The notes: a model not told the origin generated them from the letters alone. DNA of 64,000 nt from Candidatus Sericytochromatia bacterium (GCA_018780035.1 JADMKE010000024.1:124001-188000); one strand, 5' to 3'; counted from the stretch's first letter, positions 53,165-62,775 are shown. Numbers and translations: made by a program.

Positions 53165-54328
53165 ATGTATATTCCATATGGCCGTCAAGACATCAATAAT
53201 GCCGATATTGAGGCTGTTGTCAGGGTTCTTCAGTCAGATTTTTTGACCCAGGGTGAAATCGTTCCGGCCTTTGAAAATGCGGTGGCTGAGATCTGCCAAA
53301 CCCCTTACGCTGTAGCCGTGAATAGTGCAACCTCGGCCTTGCATTTGGCTTGCATGGCCCTGGATCTGGGGCCCAAAGATTTGGTCTGGACCACCCCGAT
53401 CAGTTTTGTTGCCAGTGCAAATTGTGCTCGCTATTGTGGCGCAGAGGTTGATTTTGTTGATATTGATCCCCACACATATAATCTGAGTGTTGATCAATTG
53501 AAAAAAAAATTAAAGTTGGCTTCGCTGAACAAACGTTTACCCAAAATTGTGATTCCCGTGCATTTTAGTGGTCAAGCCTGTGAAATGAAGCAAATACATA
53601 GTTTGGGCGAGCATTATGGGTTTAACATCATCGAAGATGCGTCCCATGCCATCGGCGGACGTTATCTCAATTCTCCCATCGGCACTGGAGAATACAGTGA
53701 TATTACTGTGTTTAGCTTTCATCCTGTAAAAATCATCACCACCGGTGAGGGGGGGATGGCGCTTACGCGTCATCGAGAACTTTTTCAACGTATGAAACGC
53801 TTGAGAACCCATGGCATTGTTCGTGAGCCGGATGAAATGCCTGGTGAGTCTGATGGGCCCTGGTTTTATCAACAAATCGAATTGGGTTATAATTACCGGC
53901 TGACTGATTTACAGGCGGCCCTTGGATTAAGTCAAATGACGCGTTTAGAGACGTTTATCAAGCAAAGGCATTTTTTGGCCTCGCGCTATGATCAATTGCT
54001 CGCTACACTCCCGGTTATTACACCTTGGCAACATCCCGATAGCTATTCCGGGCTGCACCTGTATGTGATCCGCCTTAAACTTGCAGAAATTCAAAGAACC
54101 CGTCTGGAAATATTTAACTATCTGCGTTCGGCTGAGATCGGCGTCAATATTCACTACATCCCCATTTATCGGCAGGCGTATTATGCACAAATGGGCTTTC
54201 AAGCAAGCGACTTTCCTGAGTCGGAAAAATACTATGCAGAAACGCTCACATTGCCTCTTTACCCAACCTTGACCGAAGCGGATCAAGACCGGGTTGTGCA
54301 AGTCCTCAAAGAAGCATTCATGCTTTAG
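53165..54328 (+). CDS. pseC: UDP-4-amino-4,6-dideoxy-N-acetyl-beta-L-altrosamine transaminase
   Basis: 387 residues. A PLP-dependent sugar aminotransferase of the DegT/DnrJ/EryC1 class, second step of the pathway. AVNSATSALHLACMALDLG (phosphate cup), NIIEDASHAIGG (Asp of the PLP pocket), FSFHPVKIITTGEGGMA (Schiff-base lysine) and YNYRLTDLQAALGLSQM are present. The C-terminal HYIPIYRQAYYAQMGF segment matches PseC. It starts 3 bases after pseB. Confidence 0.96.
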   Translation: MYIPYGRQDINNADIEAVVRVLQSDFLTQGEIVPAFENAVAEICQTPYAVAVNSATSALHLACMALDLGPKDLVWTTPISFVASANCARYCGAEVDFVDIDPHTYNLSVDQLKKKLKLASLNKRLPKIVIPVHFSGQACEMKQIHSLGEHYGFNIIEDASHAIGGRYLNSPIGTGEYSDITVFSFHPVKIITTGEGGMALTRHRELFQRMKRLRTHGIVREPDEMPGESDGPWFYQQIELGYNYRLTDLQAALGLSQMTRLETFIKQRHFLASRYDQLLATLPVITPWQHPDSYSGLHLYVIRLKLAEIQRTRLEIFNYLRSAEIGVNIHYIPIYRQAYYAQMGFQASDFPESEKYYAETLTLPLYPTLTEADQDRVVQVLKEAFML

Positions 54329-54360
54329 TGTGAGTATCCAAAGTGGTTTTAGGGGCGGTT

Positions 54361-55605
54361 TTAGGGCCAACCTTTGCCGATTGTAATGTATTTTTTCGCT
54401 TGGGTATATTCCAAGCTATCATTGGCCTGAAATAAACAGGTATCTTTGGTTTCTGAACTTTCAAGTTCAGCGCTTTTCCCGTAGGTACTCCAACCCTTAA
54501 ATTCCCAGATTCCTGGTTCTGTTTGCTGCCAAAATTGTGGATTTCGGTGTTGATCGAGCAAAAAATGAAGCGATCTTGGCGTGACTCCCAGCCAATCACA
54601 AAAAAGATCTTGATATTTGAGCGGATTTAATTCAAATTTTTTAACCAAATCCAGGCCTTGAGCTCGACTTAAACGTCCAAAACGAATTTCTCTCGAGGCA
54701 TGATCGGTTACTTTAGAATAACCGTGTTTATAGAGTTTAAGCAGATCATGCAGGTCAAGATAGTTAAAACAATCAACAAAATCATAGGTATCAAAGGTCC
54801 GGGAAAAAGCTGCGCTGCGATAATCATATTCACGAATCATTTGTTCATGCTGCGCTTTGGGATCCCATCTGACAAAATTGCCCAAATAAATCCCTCTGAC
54901 TCCCACTTGCTTGAGATCAGCATCATCGGGGTAGCGGTATTGCCAAATATCTTCCTCTCTCAAGGTATCAAAAATAGAAAGCAAATCATCGGCTTCAAAC
55001 CCCATTAAATCGTGGTCTTTGCGGTATCTGCGATTCATCTCTACTTGATGGGTATGTGAAAACATCCCCACCTGCTCCAATCCCTGGTGCGCGCCCCAGA
55101 TGATCAAAGGAATCTGGTAACGAACAGCTGTCTGTACAGGGAAAACGGATTGTCCAGCCAATATGGGCCAATAAATACTGCCAAAACGGCGCAAAGTACT
55201 GCGAACAATGTTTTTCACAGAAATAGGGTTTATATTTTGATAGATGATATCACAATTCATGCGAATGCGTAGATTGGCCAAATTGCGGATCCCCAAAGGG
55301 GTATTAAAATATTTATTGTAAGTGACCAAAAGGGGATTGAGTCCCAAACGTTTCTTGACCAAATAAACCAGATAATACGAATCTTGGGCCCCTGTGACAG
55401 GTACAATACAATCGTAGTTATTGCCACCTTTATTGCGATAGGGGGCAACCAATTGCTCTAATTTCTGCCAACGTTCTTCCCAATTTAAAAGGTCTTTTTC
55501 TTCATGAATACGGCAACCGGAGCAAATACCCGCTTGATCTAAAATCAATCCAAGGGGATGAGAGCTGGAATAGAGACAGCGTTTACAAAATTCAAGTGTT
55601 GACAT
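54361..55605 (-). CDS. N-acetyl-sugar amidotransferase homologue with altered PP-loop
   Basis: 414 residues. A zinc-ribbon-like N-terminus (FCKRCLYSSS…ICSGCRI) and an ATP-pyrophosphatase fold match the WbpG/PseA/LegG family, which makes amidino or amido sugars with ammonia from a HisH/HisF pair. The nucleotide-binding loop, SGGKDS in active members, reads VTGAQDSYYL here. The rest (IIWGAHQGLEQVG, GVRGIYLGNFVRWDP, KVTDHASREIRFGRLSRAQG) is well kept. The start is uncertain: ATG 55605 puts CxxC at the usual place, with no good ribosome binding site. It overlaps the HisF-like gene by 14 bases. It may be a non-catalytic or altered partner of the canonical copy at 56984-58111. Confidence 0.8.
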   Translation of the reverse strand: MSTLEFCKRCLYSSSHPLGLILDQAGICSGCRIHEEKDLLNWEERWQKLEQLVAPYRNKGGNNYDCIVPVTGAQDSYYLVYLVKKRLGLNPLLVTYNKYFNTPLGIRNLANLRIRMNCDIIYQNINPISVKNIVRSTLRRFGSIYWPILAGQSVFPVQTAVRYQIPLIIWGAHQGLEQVGMFSHTHQVEMNRRYRKDHDLMGFEADDLLSIFDTLREEDIWQYRYPDDADLKQVGVRGIYLGNFVRWDPKAQHEQMIREYDYRSAAFSRTFDTYDFVDCFNYLDLHDLLKLYKHGYSKVTDHASREIRFGRLSRAQGLDLVKKFELNPLKYQDLFCDWLGVTPRSLHFLLDQHRNPQFWQQTEPGIWEFKGWSTYGKSAELESSETKDTCLFQANDSLEYTQAKKYITIGKGWP

Positions 55606-56383
55606 GGGAGAGCAGTGAAAACCTGGTTTCATATTTTGAGGGACGGATAGGCATGCCAAAGAGGGCCTCTTTGTATGCTTGCAAAGCATGTTCAAGGTAA
55701 GTCAAAAAGTGGCCGATGGCAACGGCTGAGATTTGAGTCCGACTGAGCAGATCTTGAAGTTGAGGGGCTGAACTTAACCCGCCAAAAGCAATTAAGGGTA
55801 CTTTGGGATTGGGAAAATGATCCACCAATGCCGTTTCAAACCCCCTTTCTTGGCCTTCATGGAGATAATCGCAGAGGAAGACCTCTGAAATGGTCTCAGA
55901 GTGCATTAAGTTTAAAAGTGATTCTGGGAAGGGGTGTAATTGACCCTTGAGATAATTAAACCAGAGCAGTTCTTGCCCTGACCAGGACAATGGCAAACTG
56001 GCAATGACTGCCTGTGCACCCAAGCGTTGAGAAATCTGAATAACCTCTCCCAAATTTGCATGTAAAAGGGCATCCACAACGAGCCGATCAGCCCCCATTT
56101 GGATGACTTTTACAGCATCTTCTAAATTCCGTATGCCCCCAGCATAGACCAAGGGTGTTTCGAGTCCCAATTGACTTATTTTTTCGAGAAGTTTAAAATC
56201 GGGGCCCAGCCCCTTTGTTGAGGCATCAATCACCTGGACCAAAATTTCATCGGCCCCCCACCGGTTGAGGTTCTCGACCAAACATTCGGGTTTTCCCAAG
56301 GGCAGATACCTTTGGTAGCCAAAGGACTGTACTGCCCAGCCATTTTTGACTGTGACCACTCCCATGAGTCGTTTTTTAAGCAT
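55592..56383 (-). CDS. HisF-like cyclase-fold subunit for sugar amidation
   Basis: 263 residues, a TIM barrel related to HisF: GADEILVQVIDASTKGLGPD, LVYAGGIRNLEDAVKVIQMG, GADRLVVDALLHANL and VPLIAFGGLSS. The N-terminal catalytic aspartate region (LDVKDG in HisF) reads TVKNG and the second catalytic aspartate strand reads VIASLPLSW, so histidine-pathway cyclisation is unlikely. In flagellin or O-antigen sugar loci such HisF homologues pair with HisH to pass ammonia to an amidotransferase. Overlaps the HisH-like gene by 8 bases. Confidence 0.85.
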   Translation of the reverse strand: MLKKRLMGVVTVKNGWAVQSFGYQRYLPLGKPECLVENLNRWGADEILVQVIDASTKGLGPDFKLLEKISQLGLETPLVYAGGIRNLEDAVKVIQMGADRLVVDALLHANLGEVIQISQRLGAQAVIASLPLSWSGQELLWFNYLKGQLHPFPESLLNLMHSETISEVFLCDYLHEGQERGFETALVDHFPNPKVPLIAFGGLSSAPQLQDLLSRTQISAVAIGHFLTYLEHALQAYKEALFGMPIRPSKYETRFSLLSHVNT

Positions 56384-56987
56384 CGATCAGTCCCACAATT
56401 AAATTTTTGAGTAATTCACGCCCTGCAGATTGGCTTTTTTCTGGATGAAATTGGACACCCACCACTTTATTTCTGCGAATGGCAGAGACAAAAGGCTGCA
56501 CATGCCGAGTAACAGCAATATGGTATTCTCGCGGGCCCTGAAAATAAAACGAATGATTAAAATAAAAGGTTTGTCCATCACTGGCTTTAAACAGGGGATC
56601 ATCTGAGACACTCTCAAAGGTATTCCAGCCGATATGCCATTTGGCTTGCGAAGAAGGCAATACTTCACCTGGGATTAAATCTAATCCAGCTGTTAAACCA
56701 TATTCATGTGATAAACTGGCAAAAAGCTGCATACCAAGGCAAATGCCTATAATTGGATCATGTTTTCGTGCTTTTTCTTGCAGATAACTCACCAGGTCTA
56801 ATTGATGTAGTTTTTGCATGGCAGAAGGAAATGCCCCCACTCCTGGCAAAATCAAGATTTCTGTTTGCTCTAATTCCGAAATATTGGCACTCATGCGAAC
56901 CCGAAATCCCAATCCGCGCAGGGCATGAATCACCGAAGCCTGGTTGCCCATGCCATAATCAATGACACCCACAGTAATGACCTTCAC
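56376..56987 (-). CDS. HisH-like glutamine amidotransferase
   Basis: 203 residues, a class I glutaminase. GVIDYGMGNQASVIHAL at the start, LILPGVGAFPSAM, the nucleophile cysteine in GICLGMQLF, and the His-Glu pair in GVQFHPEKSQSAG complete the triad. It releases ammonia from glutamine; in this locus the acceptor is most likely the sugar amidotransferase rather than imidazole glycerol phosphate, since no other his genes are present. Overlaps the upstream amidotransferase gene by 4 bp. Confidence 0.92.
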   Translation of the reverse strand: MKVITVGVIDYGMGNQASVIHALRGLGFRVRMSANISELEQTEILILPGVGAFPSAMQKLHQLDLVSYLQEKARKHDPIIGICLGMQLFASLSHEYGLTAGLDLIPGEVLPSSQAKWHIGWNTFESVSDDPLFKASDGQTFYFNHSFYFQGPREYHIAVTRHVQPFVSAIRRNKVVGVQFHPEKSQSAGRELLKNLIVGLIDA

Positions 56988-58111
56988 AAACCTACACCCA
57001 CTTTAAATTTGCGTTGAATTCCTTGGTCATCACTGATTTCAAAAAATTCCAAGTTAACTGCCGATTTAACCTGTTTCCAAAAATCAAAAACTGTGATGCC
57101 CAAATAATCGCAATAGTCGGAAATATACTGGCTATCGTGGGCATCATCATATTTTTCCACTAATTCTATGCCTTTGACTCTGGAAATGCGTCCCAAGCGA
57201 ATCTCTTCATTGACATAATCGGTCACCCGACCAAACCCATATTTATAATATTTGATTAATTGATTAATTGGGGTAAAATCTTCATCCAAGGCTGTCACGC
57301 CATATAAATCACCGGTTTTGCTTACACCGTCTGAGCGAATTTCTATCCCATTCCCACACGAATAGGTGGCATTGTTGACGAGCGACCAGTCGCCCAAAAA
57401 CCAGCCCAAATAGACGATTTGGAGGCCATGTTTATCAAATTCAGAGGTGTCGGGATAGACATAGGGCAAAAGCTCTGAGCGGGAGAAGCTGCAATCCAAC
57501 ATCCAATCCAAACCACTTGAAAGGGTATTGAGATAGCGCAGATTATTGCCATCGTAACCTGTCGACCCCAAGGTTTTTAAATCCCCCAATTGCAGACCCG
57601 GATTTTCGCCCCACATGATTAATTTGATGCCATATTTGAGGGCGATCTGGGGAACTGATGCAAATAAAGCCATTTCAGTGGAGCGGAATGAATTGATAAA
57701 CCGTTCAAACCCCGCTTTTTTTAGGGTCTTCCACGTTTGAGGTGCTGGCGCACTCATAACCAAATCAAAACCCAAATTGATCAAATTTGAAATATTTTCA
57801 ACACCGCGCTCAGTGACCTGTTCTGGTGGATAACTTAAACATACCAAGAGCGGATTGATCTTGAGTTTATCTCTCAAAAATAAGGCCTGGCGGGTGCTGT
57901 CTTTGCCGCCACTCACCCCAATAATACAATCGTGATAAGAACCCGGCTTTCGCTGCTGTTGGCTGAGCAAATCTTGAAGAATTTCATACCGCTCTTGCCA
58001 ATCTACTTTTTGCAAAAAACCAAAATAATGACAAGCCGGACAGAGACCTTCTTCCGTAAACGCGGAATTTGGACGGGTATCTGGTTGGAGACAATTTTGA
58101 CAGTAAATCAT
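56984..58111 (-). CDS. N-acetyl-sugar amidotransferase (canonical)
   Basis: 375 residues. The N-terminal zinc site is CQNCLQPDTRP…CPACHYFGF. The PP-loop is intact, GVSGGKDSTRQALF, so ATP can activate an acetamido group for attack by ammonia. KLIMWGENPGLQLGDLK and KYGFGRVTDYVNEEIRLGRI are conserved in the PseA/WbpG group, which turn an N-acetyl group into acetamidino. Together with the HisH- and HisF-like genes it suggests an acetamidino derivative of pseudaminic acid. Confidence 0.92.
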   Translation of the reverse strand: MIYCQNCLQPDTRPNSAFTEEGLCPACHYFGFLQKVDWQERYEILQDLLSQQQRKPGSYHDCIIGVSGGKDSTRQALFLRDKLKINPLLVCLSYPPEQVTERGVENISNLINLGFDLVMSAPAPQTWKTLKKAGFERFINSFRSTEMALFASVPQIALKYGIKLIMWGENPGLQLGDLKTLGSTGYDGNNLRYLNTLSSGLDWMLDCSFSRSELLPYVYPDTSEFDKHGLQIVYLGWFLGDWSLVNNATYSCGNGIEIRSDGVSKTGDLYGVTALDEDFTPINQLIKYYKYGFGRVTDYVNEEIRLGRISRVKGIELVEKYDDAHDSQYISDYCDYLGITVFDFWKQVKSAVNLEFFEISDDQGIQRKFKVGVGL

Positions 58112-58123
58112 AGCTGGCGATTT

Positions 58124-59140
58124 CTATTGATCCATTTTTTTGCGGGCCACCAACCACATATGAGAACTGAGCCCTTGTTCAACCAAAAATTGCTGAAAGG
58201 CATCTCCTGAAGTTTCCCAGCAATCAATCAACAGATGTTTTAAAAAGGGCTGATTATCCAAATTAAAGTCCCCTGCCAATGTGGCTTTTCGCACCAATTC
58301 TGCATCAAGTTTACCAGGTGTACTCACTTCTAAGGTTTCAAACCCAGCCCTTGCTACCAAACGAGCCAAGGATTCAGGATGAAAATAATTGAGGTGTTCA
58401 AAATCAACGGTGGTCGAGGCCGTACCCAAAACCTGAACATCAAAACCCAAAATATTGGGACAAGTCAAGATCAGTATGCCGCCAGGTTTAAGCAATTGGG
58501 CGGCGCTACTGATAAAATCAAACGGTTCAAATAAATGTTCAATCACTTCAAAAGAGACAATCACATCGACTTGCAGATCGTGAAAATTAACCGCTTCAAT
58601 GGGCAGATTTATCACATTTAATCCCCGTTTTTGGCAGCGTTGAGCCAAAGACGGTGTGGGTTCTACAGCGATGATTTTTTCAAAATATTGGCTCTTGCTG
58701 ATCTCTTCACAAAATGTGCCATAACCAGCCCCGACTTCCAAAAGGGTCCCCGATTGTGTGGCATATTTCTCACAAATGGCCAAGACTTTTTCAGCCCTGG
58801 GTCGAATAATATGCTCCCTGCGCATGTCTTCAGATGCGGGAAAAATATGGGTGCTCCAGTATTGATAATTTTCTGAAGTCTCATAATACCCTTCTAAGAT
58901 GGGTTTGGGGGGGCGAGGTGAAATATAAACGGTTTTACAGTCCAGACACCTCACATATTGAAAACCATTTTTTGTGTAAACCCCTTGCCTCTCATCGGCC
59001 ATGCAGGCAGGGCAATCTACTTGCACGAATTGAGCTTGATATTCAAGCAATCGCTCAATATCGCGTTGAACCCGTGCCATTTGTTCTGCAATTAAATGAT
59101 CGGGACGAATATCTGTTTCACGAAGGGGTTTCGCTGACAT
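58124..59140 (-). CDS. SAM methyltransferase with N-terminal zinc ribbon
   Basis: 338 residues. A zinc ribbon (CPACMADE…CLDCKTVY, about 44-70) precedes a class I methyltransferase: LLEVGAGYGTFCEEI, IIAVEPTPSLAQRC, VIVSFEVIEHLFEPF, LKPGGILILTCPN and HLNYFHPESLARLVARAGFE. The HLNYFHP motif is common in C-methyl- or N-methyltransferases acting on sugars. The substrate is unknown. It is in the same leftward run as pseI and the amidotransferase genes. Confidence 0.85.
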   Translation of the reverse strand: MSAKPLRETDIRPDHLIAEQMARVQRDIERLLEYQAQFVQVDCPACMADERQGVYTKNGFQYVRCLDCKTVYISPRPPKPILEGYYETSENYQYWSTHIFPASEDMRREHIIRPRAEKVLAICEKYATQSGTLLEVGAGYGTFCEEISKSQYFEKIIAVEPTPSLAQRCQKRGLNVINLPIEAVNFHDLQVDVIVSFEVIEHLFEPFDFISSAAQLLKPGGILILTCPNILGFDVQVLGTASTTVDFEHLNYFHPESLARLVARAGFETLEVSTPGKLDAELVRKATLAGDFNLDNQPFLKHLLIDCWETSGDAFQQFLVEQGLSSHMWLVARKKMDQ

Positions 59141-59172
59141 AATTAAACCTTAACTCTCAAAAATGTGGGTAT

Positions 59173-60219
59173 TCATAAATGGGACCAGCTTAAAGCGGTG
59201 CCCCGTTTTAGGGCTTGGTTGACGCGGCGTCCCAAGACCTGTTCTAAATATTTAGGAGACAGTCCTAAACCCGGTCGAATGGCACGGACATTTTCCAAAC
59301 TCAAAGATTCACCCTCTGCCAGATCTTTGACAATATACAGGGAGCGACGGTATTGCATTGAGGCTTTTTCAGCACTGGTGGGACCATAGTGGATTTGACC
59401 CAAGGCGGCCCAAGCGCGTTCTGTTTCTTCTACCAATTGTTTCAATTCAGCGGGTTCAATCGAAAAAACACTGTCCACACCGCCATCTGCACGCGCCAAG
59501 GTAAAATGTTTCTCAATTACACTGGCCCCCAAAGCAACGCTGGCAATAGCCACACCTATTCCCATTGTATGGTCTGAAAGTCCCACTTCGCAGCCAAAGA
59601 GTTGACGCAAATGGGGGATTGTGAGCAAATGGGTATTTTCTGGGGTTGAGGGGTAGGTGCTGGTACATTTTAACAAAACAAGCTCTTTGCAACCGGCTTC
59701 ACGGGCCGCAGTGACGGTTTCATCCAATTCAGCGATTGAGGCCATGCCCGTCGAAATGATCACGGGTTTTCCTGTGGCTGCAACCCTTCGAATCAAAGGC
59801 AGATCGGTATTTTCAAAAGAAGCAATTTTATAGCAGGGGGCGTTTAATTCTTCAAGGAAATCAACGGCTGTGGCGTCAAAAGGGGTACTAAAGACAATCA
59901 ATCCGAGTTCTTGACCCCGCTCGAAAATCGCTTTGTGCCACTCCCAAGGTGTATATGCCTCTTGATAAAGGGAATAGAGAGAAGCGCCTTGCCAAAGGCT
60001 GTTGGGATCACCAATAAAAAACTCGCCTTCTTTGATATCCAATGTCATGGTCTCTGCGGTATAAGTTTGTATTTTTAGGGCATGGGCCCCTGCTTTGGCT
60101 GCAGCTTCAACTATCTGAAGTGCCCGTTCCAACGATTGATTGTGATTGCCCGACATTTCAGCAATAATAAAAGGGGGATGATCTGGGCCAATTCTTTTGG
60201 ATAAAATTGGAATGCTCAT
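59173..60219 (-). CDS. pseI: Pseudaminic acid synthase
   Basis: 348 residues. It condenses phosphoenolpyruvate with the 2,4-diacetamido-altrose intermediate to form pseudaminic acid. The NeuB-type barrel has IIAEMSGNHNQSLERALQI, ALKIQTYTAETMT, STPFDATAVDFL, YKIASFE, ISTGMA, LLKCTSTYPS and VGLSDHTMGIGVAIASVALG, plus EKHFTLARADGGVDSVFS. The antifreeze-like SAF domain is at the C-terminus. The TAETMT-type segment fits PseI rather than NeuB or LegI. Neighbour genes overlap or abut by one base. Confidence 0.95.
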   Translation of the reverse strand: MSIPILSKRIGPDHPPFIIAEMSGNHNQSLERALQIVEAAAKAGAHALKIQTYTAETMTLDIKEGEFFIGDPNSLWQGASLYSLYQEAYTPWEWHKAIFERGQELGLIVFSTPFDATAVDFLEELNAPCYKIASFENTDLPLIRRVAATGKPVIISTGMASIAELDETVTAAREAGCKELVLLKCTSTYPSTPENTHLLTIPHLRQLFGCEVGLSDHTMGIGVAIASVALGASVIEKHFTLARADGGVDSVFSIEPAELKQLVEETERAWAALGQIHYGPTSAEKASMQYRRSLYIVKDLAEGESLSLENVRAIRPGLGLSPKYLEQVLGRRVNQALKRGTALSWSHL

Positions 60220-61179
60220 TTACTCTGCTCCTTGCCCATTGGTCTTGAGAATCCGCGCATCATGGCTGCGCACACCGCGCAACCCTGTTGGCGGCTGAAA
60301 AACGTGATACTTTTCACCCAAAGCATCTTGTATTGACCATACCACATCCTGAAAGCCCATACGGTGTCGGATCAAAACCGTGGATGAAAATCGCGGGTTT
60401 ATTTCAAAAATACGCGGCCCCATTTCAGTGAGCCGCAATTGCAGATTGATGGACCCATTGAGGTCCAAGGCTTCAGCGATTTTGTGGGCTTGGGCCAGAA
60501 TTTCTGCATGATCGATGACTTCCGCCCACCCCGTAAAGCCCCCTGTCAGTGCTCTTAACAGCTGTAAAACGGCAATCTCACCCGTTTTCTGAGATCGAAA
60601 CAATGCACACGTCACTTCTTGGTCAAAAGGCAAAAGTAATTCTTGTAAAAGGCCATCCACATAGCGTTGTCTGAGAAATTTGACCTCATCGGGTCCTTCA
60701 CAAATAAAAATAGCTTTCGAACCCGCGCTGCGGCGGGGCTTAAAAATACAGGGGAAGGGTGTGTGCTCAGACAATTCATTCACATCCAGACTCCAGGGAC
60801 CCGGCACTCCAATCTCCGTGAGAAATTGCGCTGTTTCCAATTTATCTGAGCCAATTTTTATGGCCTTGGAATTGGCGAGAATCCAAATTAAATCGGGTCT
60901 TTGTTGTGGGTCAAACTGAGCCAATAATGTCAACTCGGCTTCGGACATTGGGATACAAATGTCTACCCTCTCTGATTTTACCAAATTAAACAAAAATGAT
61001 AAATAATCGGGATGATCTGCTCTGGGAGCAAGATAAAATTGGTCCACAAAAGACCCACCCCCATGACGCAGATGGATATCCATCCCCAGGATCCGCCAAT
61101 CGGGGTAAATTTCTTTGACCAATGTGGCAATTCCCTGGGCAATATCTCCTGCAATTCCAGTGATTAAAAGGGTTTTCAT
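60220..61179 (-). CDS. ATP-grasp enzyme
   Basis: 319 residues. A Rossmann-like N-terminus (LLITGIAGDIAQGIATL), a central FKPRRSAGSKAIFIC strand with the ATP-binding lysine, a flexible loop, and RIFEINPRFSSTVLIRHRMG with the metal-binding Glu/Asn form a carbamoyl-phosphate-synthase-like ATP-grasp fold. Such enzymes join a carboxylate to an amine or thiol through an acyl phosphate. In this cluster it could add an amino acid or amide to a sugar; that is inference. Confidence 0.85.
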   Translation of the reverse strand: MKTLLITGIAGDIAQGIATLVKEIYPDWRILGMDIHLRHGGGSFVDQFYLAPRADHPDYLSFLFNLVKSERVDICIPMSEAELTLLAQFDPQQRPDLIWILANSKAIKIGSDKLETAQFLTEIGVPGPWSLDVNELSEHTPFPCIFKPRRSAGSKAIFICEGPDEVKFLRQRYVDGLLQELLLPFDQEVTCALFRSQKTGEIAVLQLLRALTGGFTGWAEVIDHAEILAQAHKIAEALDLNGSINLQLRLTEMGPRIFEINPRFSSTVLIRHRMGFQDVVWSIQDALGEKYHVFQPPTGLRGVRSHDARILKTNGQGAE

Positions 61180-61874
61180 GTTCTTTCAAGTACCTCCCAG
61201 AGATAAGGCAAATGTGGATCCCATAGCTGTGTCTGGGCCCGGATTGCCGCTGTTGAATAGGTCTCAGAATAAACCTGAAAACTGCCAGAAAAAGTATCTA
61301 ATAATCCCCATGAAGCACCCGGTTGACGATTTCTGGGCTGGCCCACTGAACCAGGATTCAGGATCTGGGTATTTTCCCAACTTTTGTGCATGGGATAATG
61401 GGTGTGCCCCAATACAACATAATCAAAACCTGTCTCCGCACAACGTTGAAGTAAGTTTATCTCGCTATTGGGATAAATATAACAATCCGTTTGCCATGGA
61501 GAACCATGGCAAAGCAGAATTTTTACACCATCCACAGTCAATGCCAAGGTTTCTGGCCAGGTTTGAATCAATTGTATCTGCTCAGAATTTAAGGCTTTTT
61601 CTGCGCGAGAAAGAGCACTCCCATAGCGCAATCTGAGTGCTTCACCCAAGCTTGGATCTGCCAATAATGAGAAAAACAGGTCTTCGTGATTGCCTTTTAC
61701 ACATTTACAGGACCAGGAATTTATAAGCGCGAGACATTCTGCTGCTTGGTAATAATAACCCAGCAAATCTCCAGCAAATAAAATTTGATCAACAGCTTGT
61801 TTTTCGGCGGCATGTAACACCACCTTCAAAGCTTCCAGATTACCGTGAATGTCAGAAATCAAAGCAATTTTCAT
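61176..61874 (-). CDS. Calcineurin-like metallophosphoesterase (YfcE/MJ0936 type)
   Basis: 232 residues. The dimetal motifs are SDIHGNLEAL, AGDLLGY, VKGNHED, LLCHGSPW and VLGHTHYPM with LNPGSVGQPRNR. It probably hydrolyses a phosphate mono- or diester on a sugar nucleotide or sugar phosphate; the specific substrate is unknown. It overlaps the ATP-grasp gene by 4 bp and lies 4 bases after the next methyltransferase gene, so it belongs to the same transcript. Confidence 0.9.
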   Translation of the reverse strand: MKIALISDIHGNLEALKVVLHAAEKQAVDQILFAGDLLGYYYQAAECLALINSWSCKCVKGNHEDLFFSLLADPSLGEALRLRYGSALSRAEKALNSEQIQLIQTWPETLALTVDGVKILLCHGSPWQTDCYIYPNSEINLLQRCAETGFDYVVLGHTHYPMHKSWENTQILNPGSVGQPRNRQPGASWGLLDTFSGSFQVYSETYSTAAIRAQTQLWDPHLPYLWEVLERT

Positions 61875-61878
61875 AGTT

Positions 61879-62775
61879 TCAATCAGGAATGGGCCTTAAA
61901 ATCACAGTAATATTCCGACCCATCCCGACTTTAAACATGGCCCGATAATAATCCAGATAGGGTTCTATACCTGCTTCTGCAATCAATAATTCGTGTAAAA
62001 TACGTGCTCGATTGGCTGCTTTTCCCTGTTTTGGGTCTAAAATGTAATTTGAGCCAGGATGTAAAAGATAGATGTCAACAGGGAATTCAGCAAATGCATC
62101 TAAGACTTCAAATTGATTCTTTTTACAAAATACCTGTAAATTTTCACAATTAAAATAATGCAAATGTTCTGGTGGCGCAAACCAAAAATCCCGATCAATC
62201 ATATTCTCTTGTTTAAGTAAACGGTGTAGCTTGGAAAAGTCATTGGGTACAGTCACCGCAATACACCCACCTGGCTTGATCAATTTGCGTGCTTTTTGCA
62301 AAAACACAACAGGTTCCATGACATGTTCAAGAATATTAATCGCTGAACAGGCTGAAAAGGACCTCTTTTCGGCAATTAAATAATCCAAATTTTCATAGAC
62401 ATCACCTGTGATCAAACGATCTTTAAGTTCGGGGAAAAATTTGGCCACGCCAAAACCAGAAAAATCGATACCTGTTACAGAAAAACCGAGTTGATCGGCA
62501 TTGTGCAATAAGAACCCCTCTCCAGCACCGATATCTAAGAGTTCACCAGCATTGATACCCAGTTGTTTAAACGCTGTTAGAAGGGTCTCACATTTTAAAT
62601 GTTTATATTTTAATTCAACTTCATCATACGATTCTTGATAGGTACTTGAAACCGGAGCCTGATAATAGGTTTTTGCATAATAATGACTGAGCTCTGCTTG
62701 GGTAGGCAGAGGAGTCGCGGAGATAAAACCTTCAGGCTCTTGTTGATAGTGATATTGGGCTTGAGAACTAGTCAT
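61879..62775 (-). CDS. Class I SAM-dependent methyltransferase
   Basis: 298 residues. LLDIGAGEGFLLHNADQLGF (SAM site), SVTGIDFSGFGVAKFFPE, FSACSAINILEHVMEPVVFL, IKPGGCIAVTVPNDFS and PPEHLHYFNCENLQVFCKKN place it in the methyltransferase-23-like group seen in polysaccharide and flagellin-glycosylation loci. There is no zinc ribbon, unlike the copy at 58124-59140. Substrate unknown, likely a nonulosonic acid or its precursor. Confidence 0.88.
   Translation of the reverse strand: MTSSQAQYHYQQEPEGFISATPLPTQAELSHYYAKTYYQAPVSSTYQESYDEVELKYKHLKCETLLTAFKQLGINAGELLDIGAGEGFLLHNADQLGFSVTGIDFSGFGVAKFFPELKDRLITGDVYENLDYLIAEKRSFSACSAINILEHVMEPVVFLQKARKLIKPGGCIAVTVPNDFSKLHRLLKQENMIDRDFWFAPPEHLHYFNCENLQVFCKKNQFEVLDAFAEFPVDIYLLHPGSNYILDPKQGKAANRARILHELLIAEAGIEPYLDYYRAMFKVGMGRNITVILRPIPD

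Noticed and set aside
55592-56987. Histidine biosynthesis operon (hisH-hisF)
   Set aside because: No other his genes are near, the catalytic aspartates of HisF are replaced, and both genes are embedded between sugar amidotransferases.
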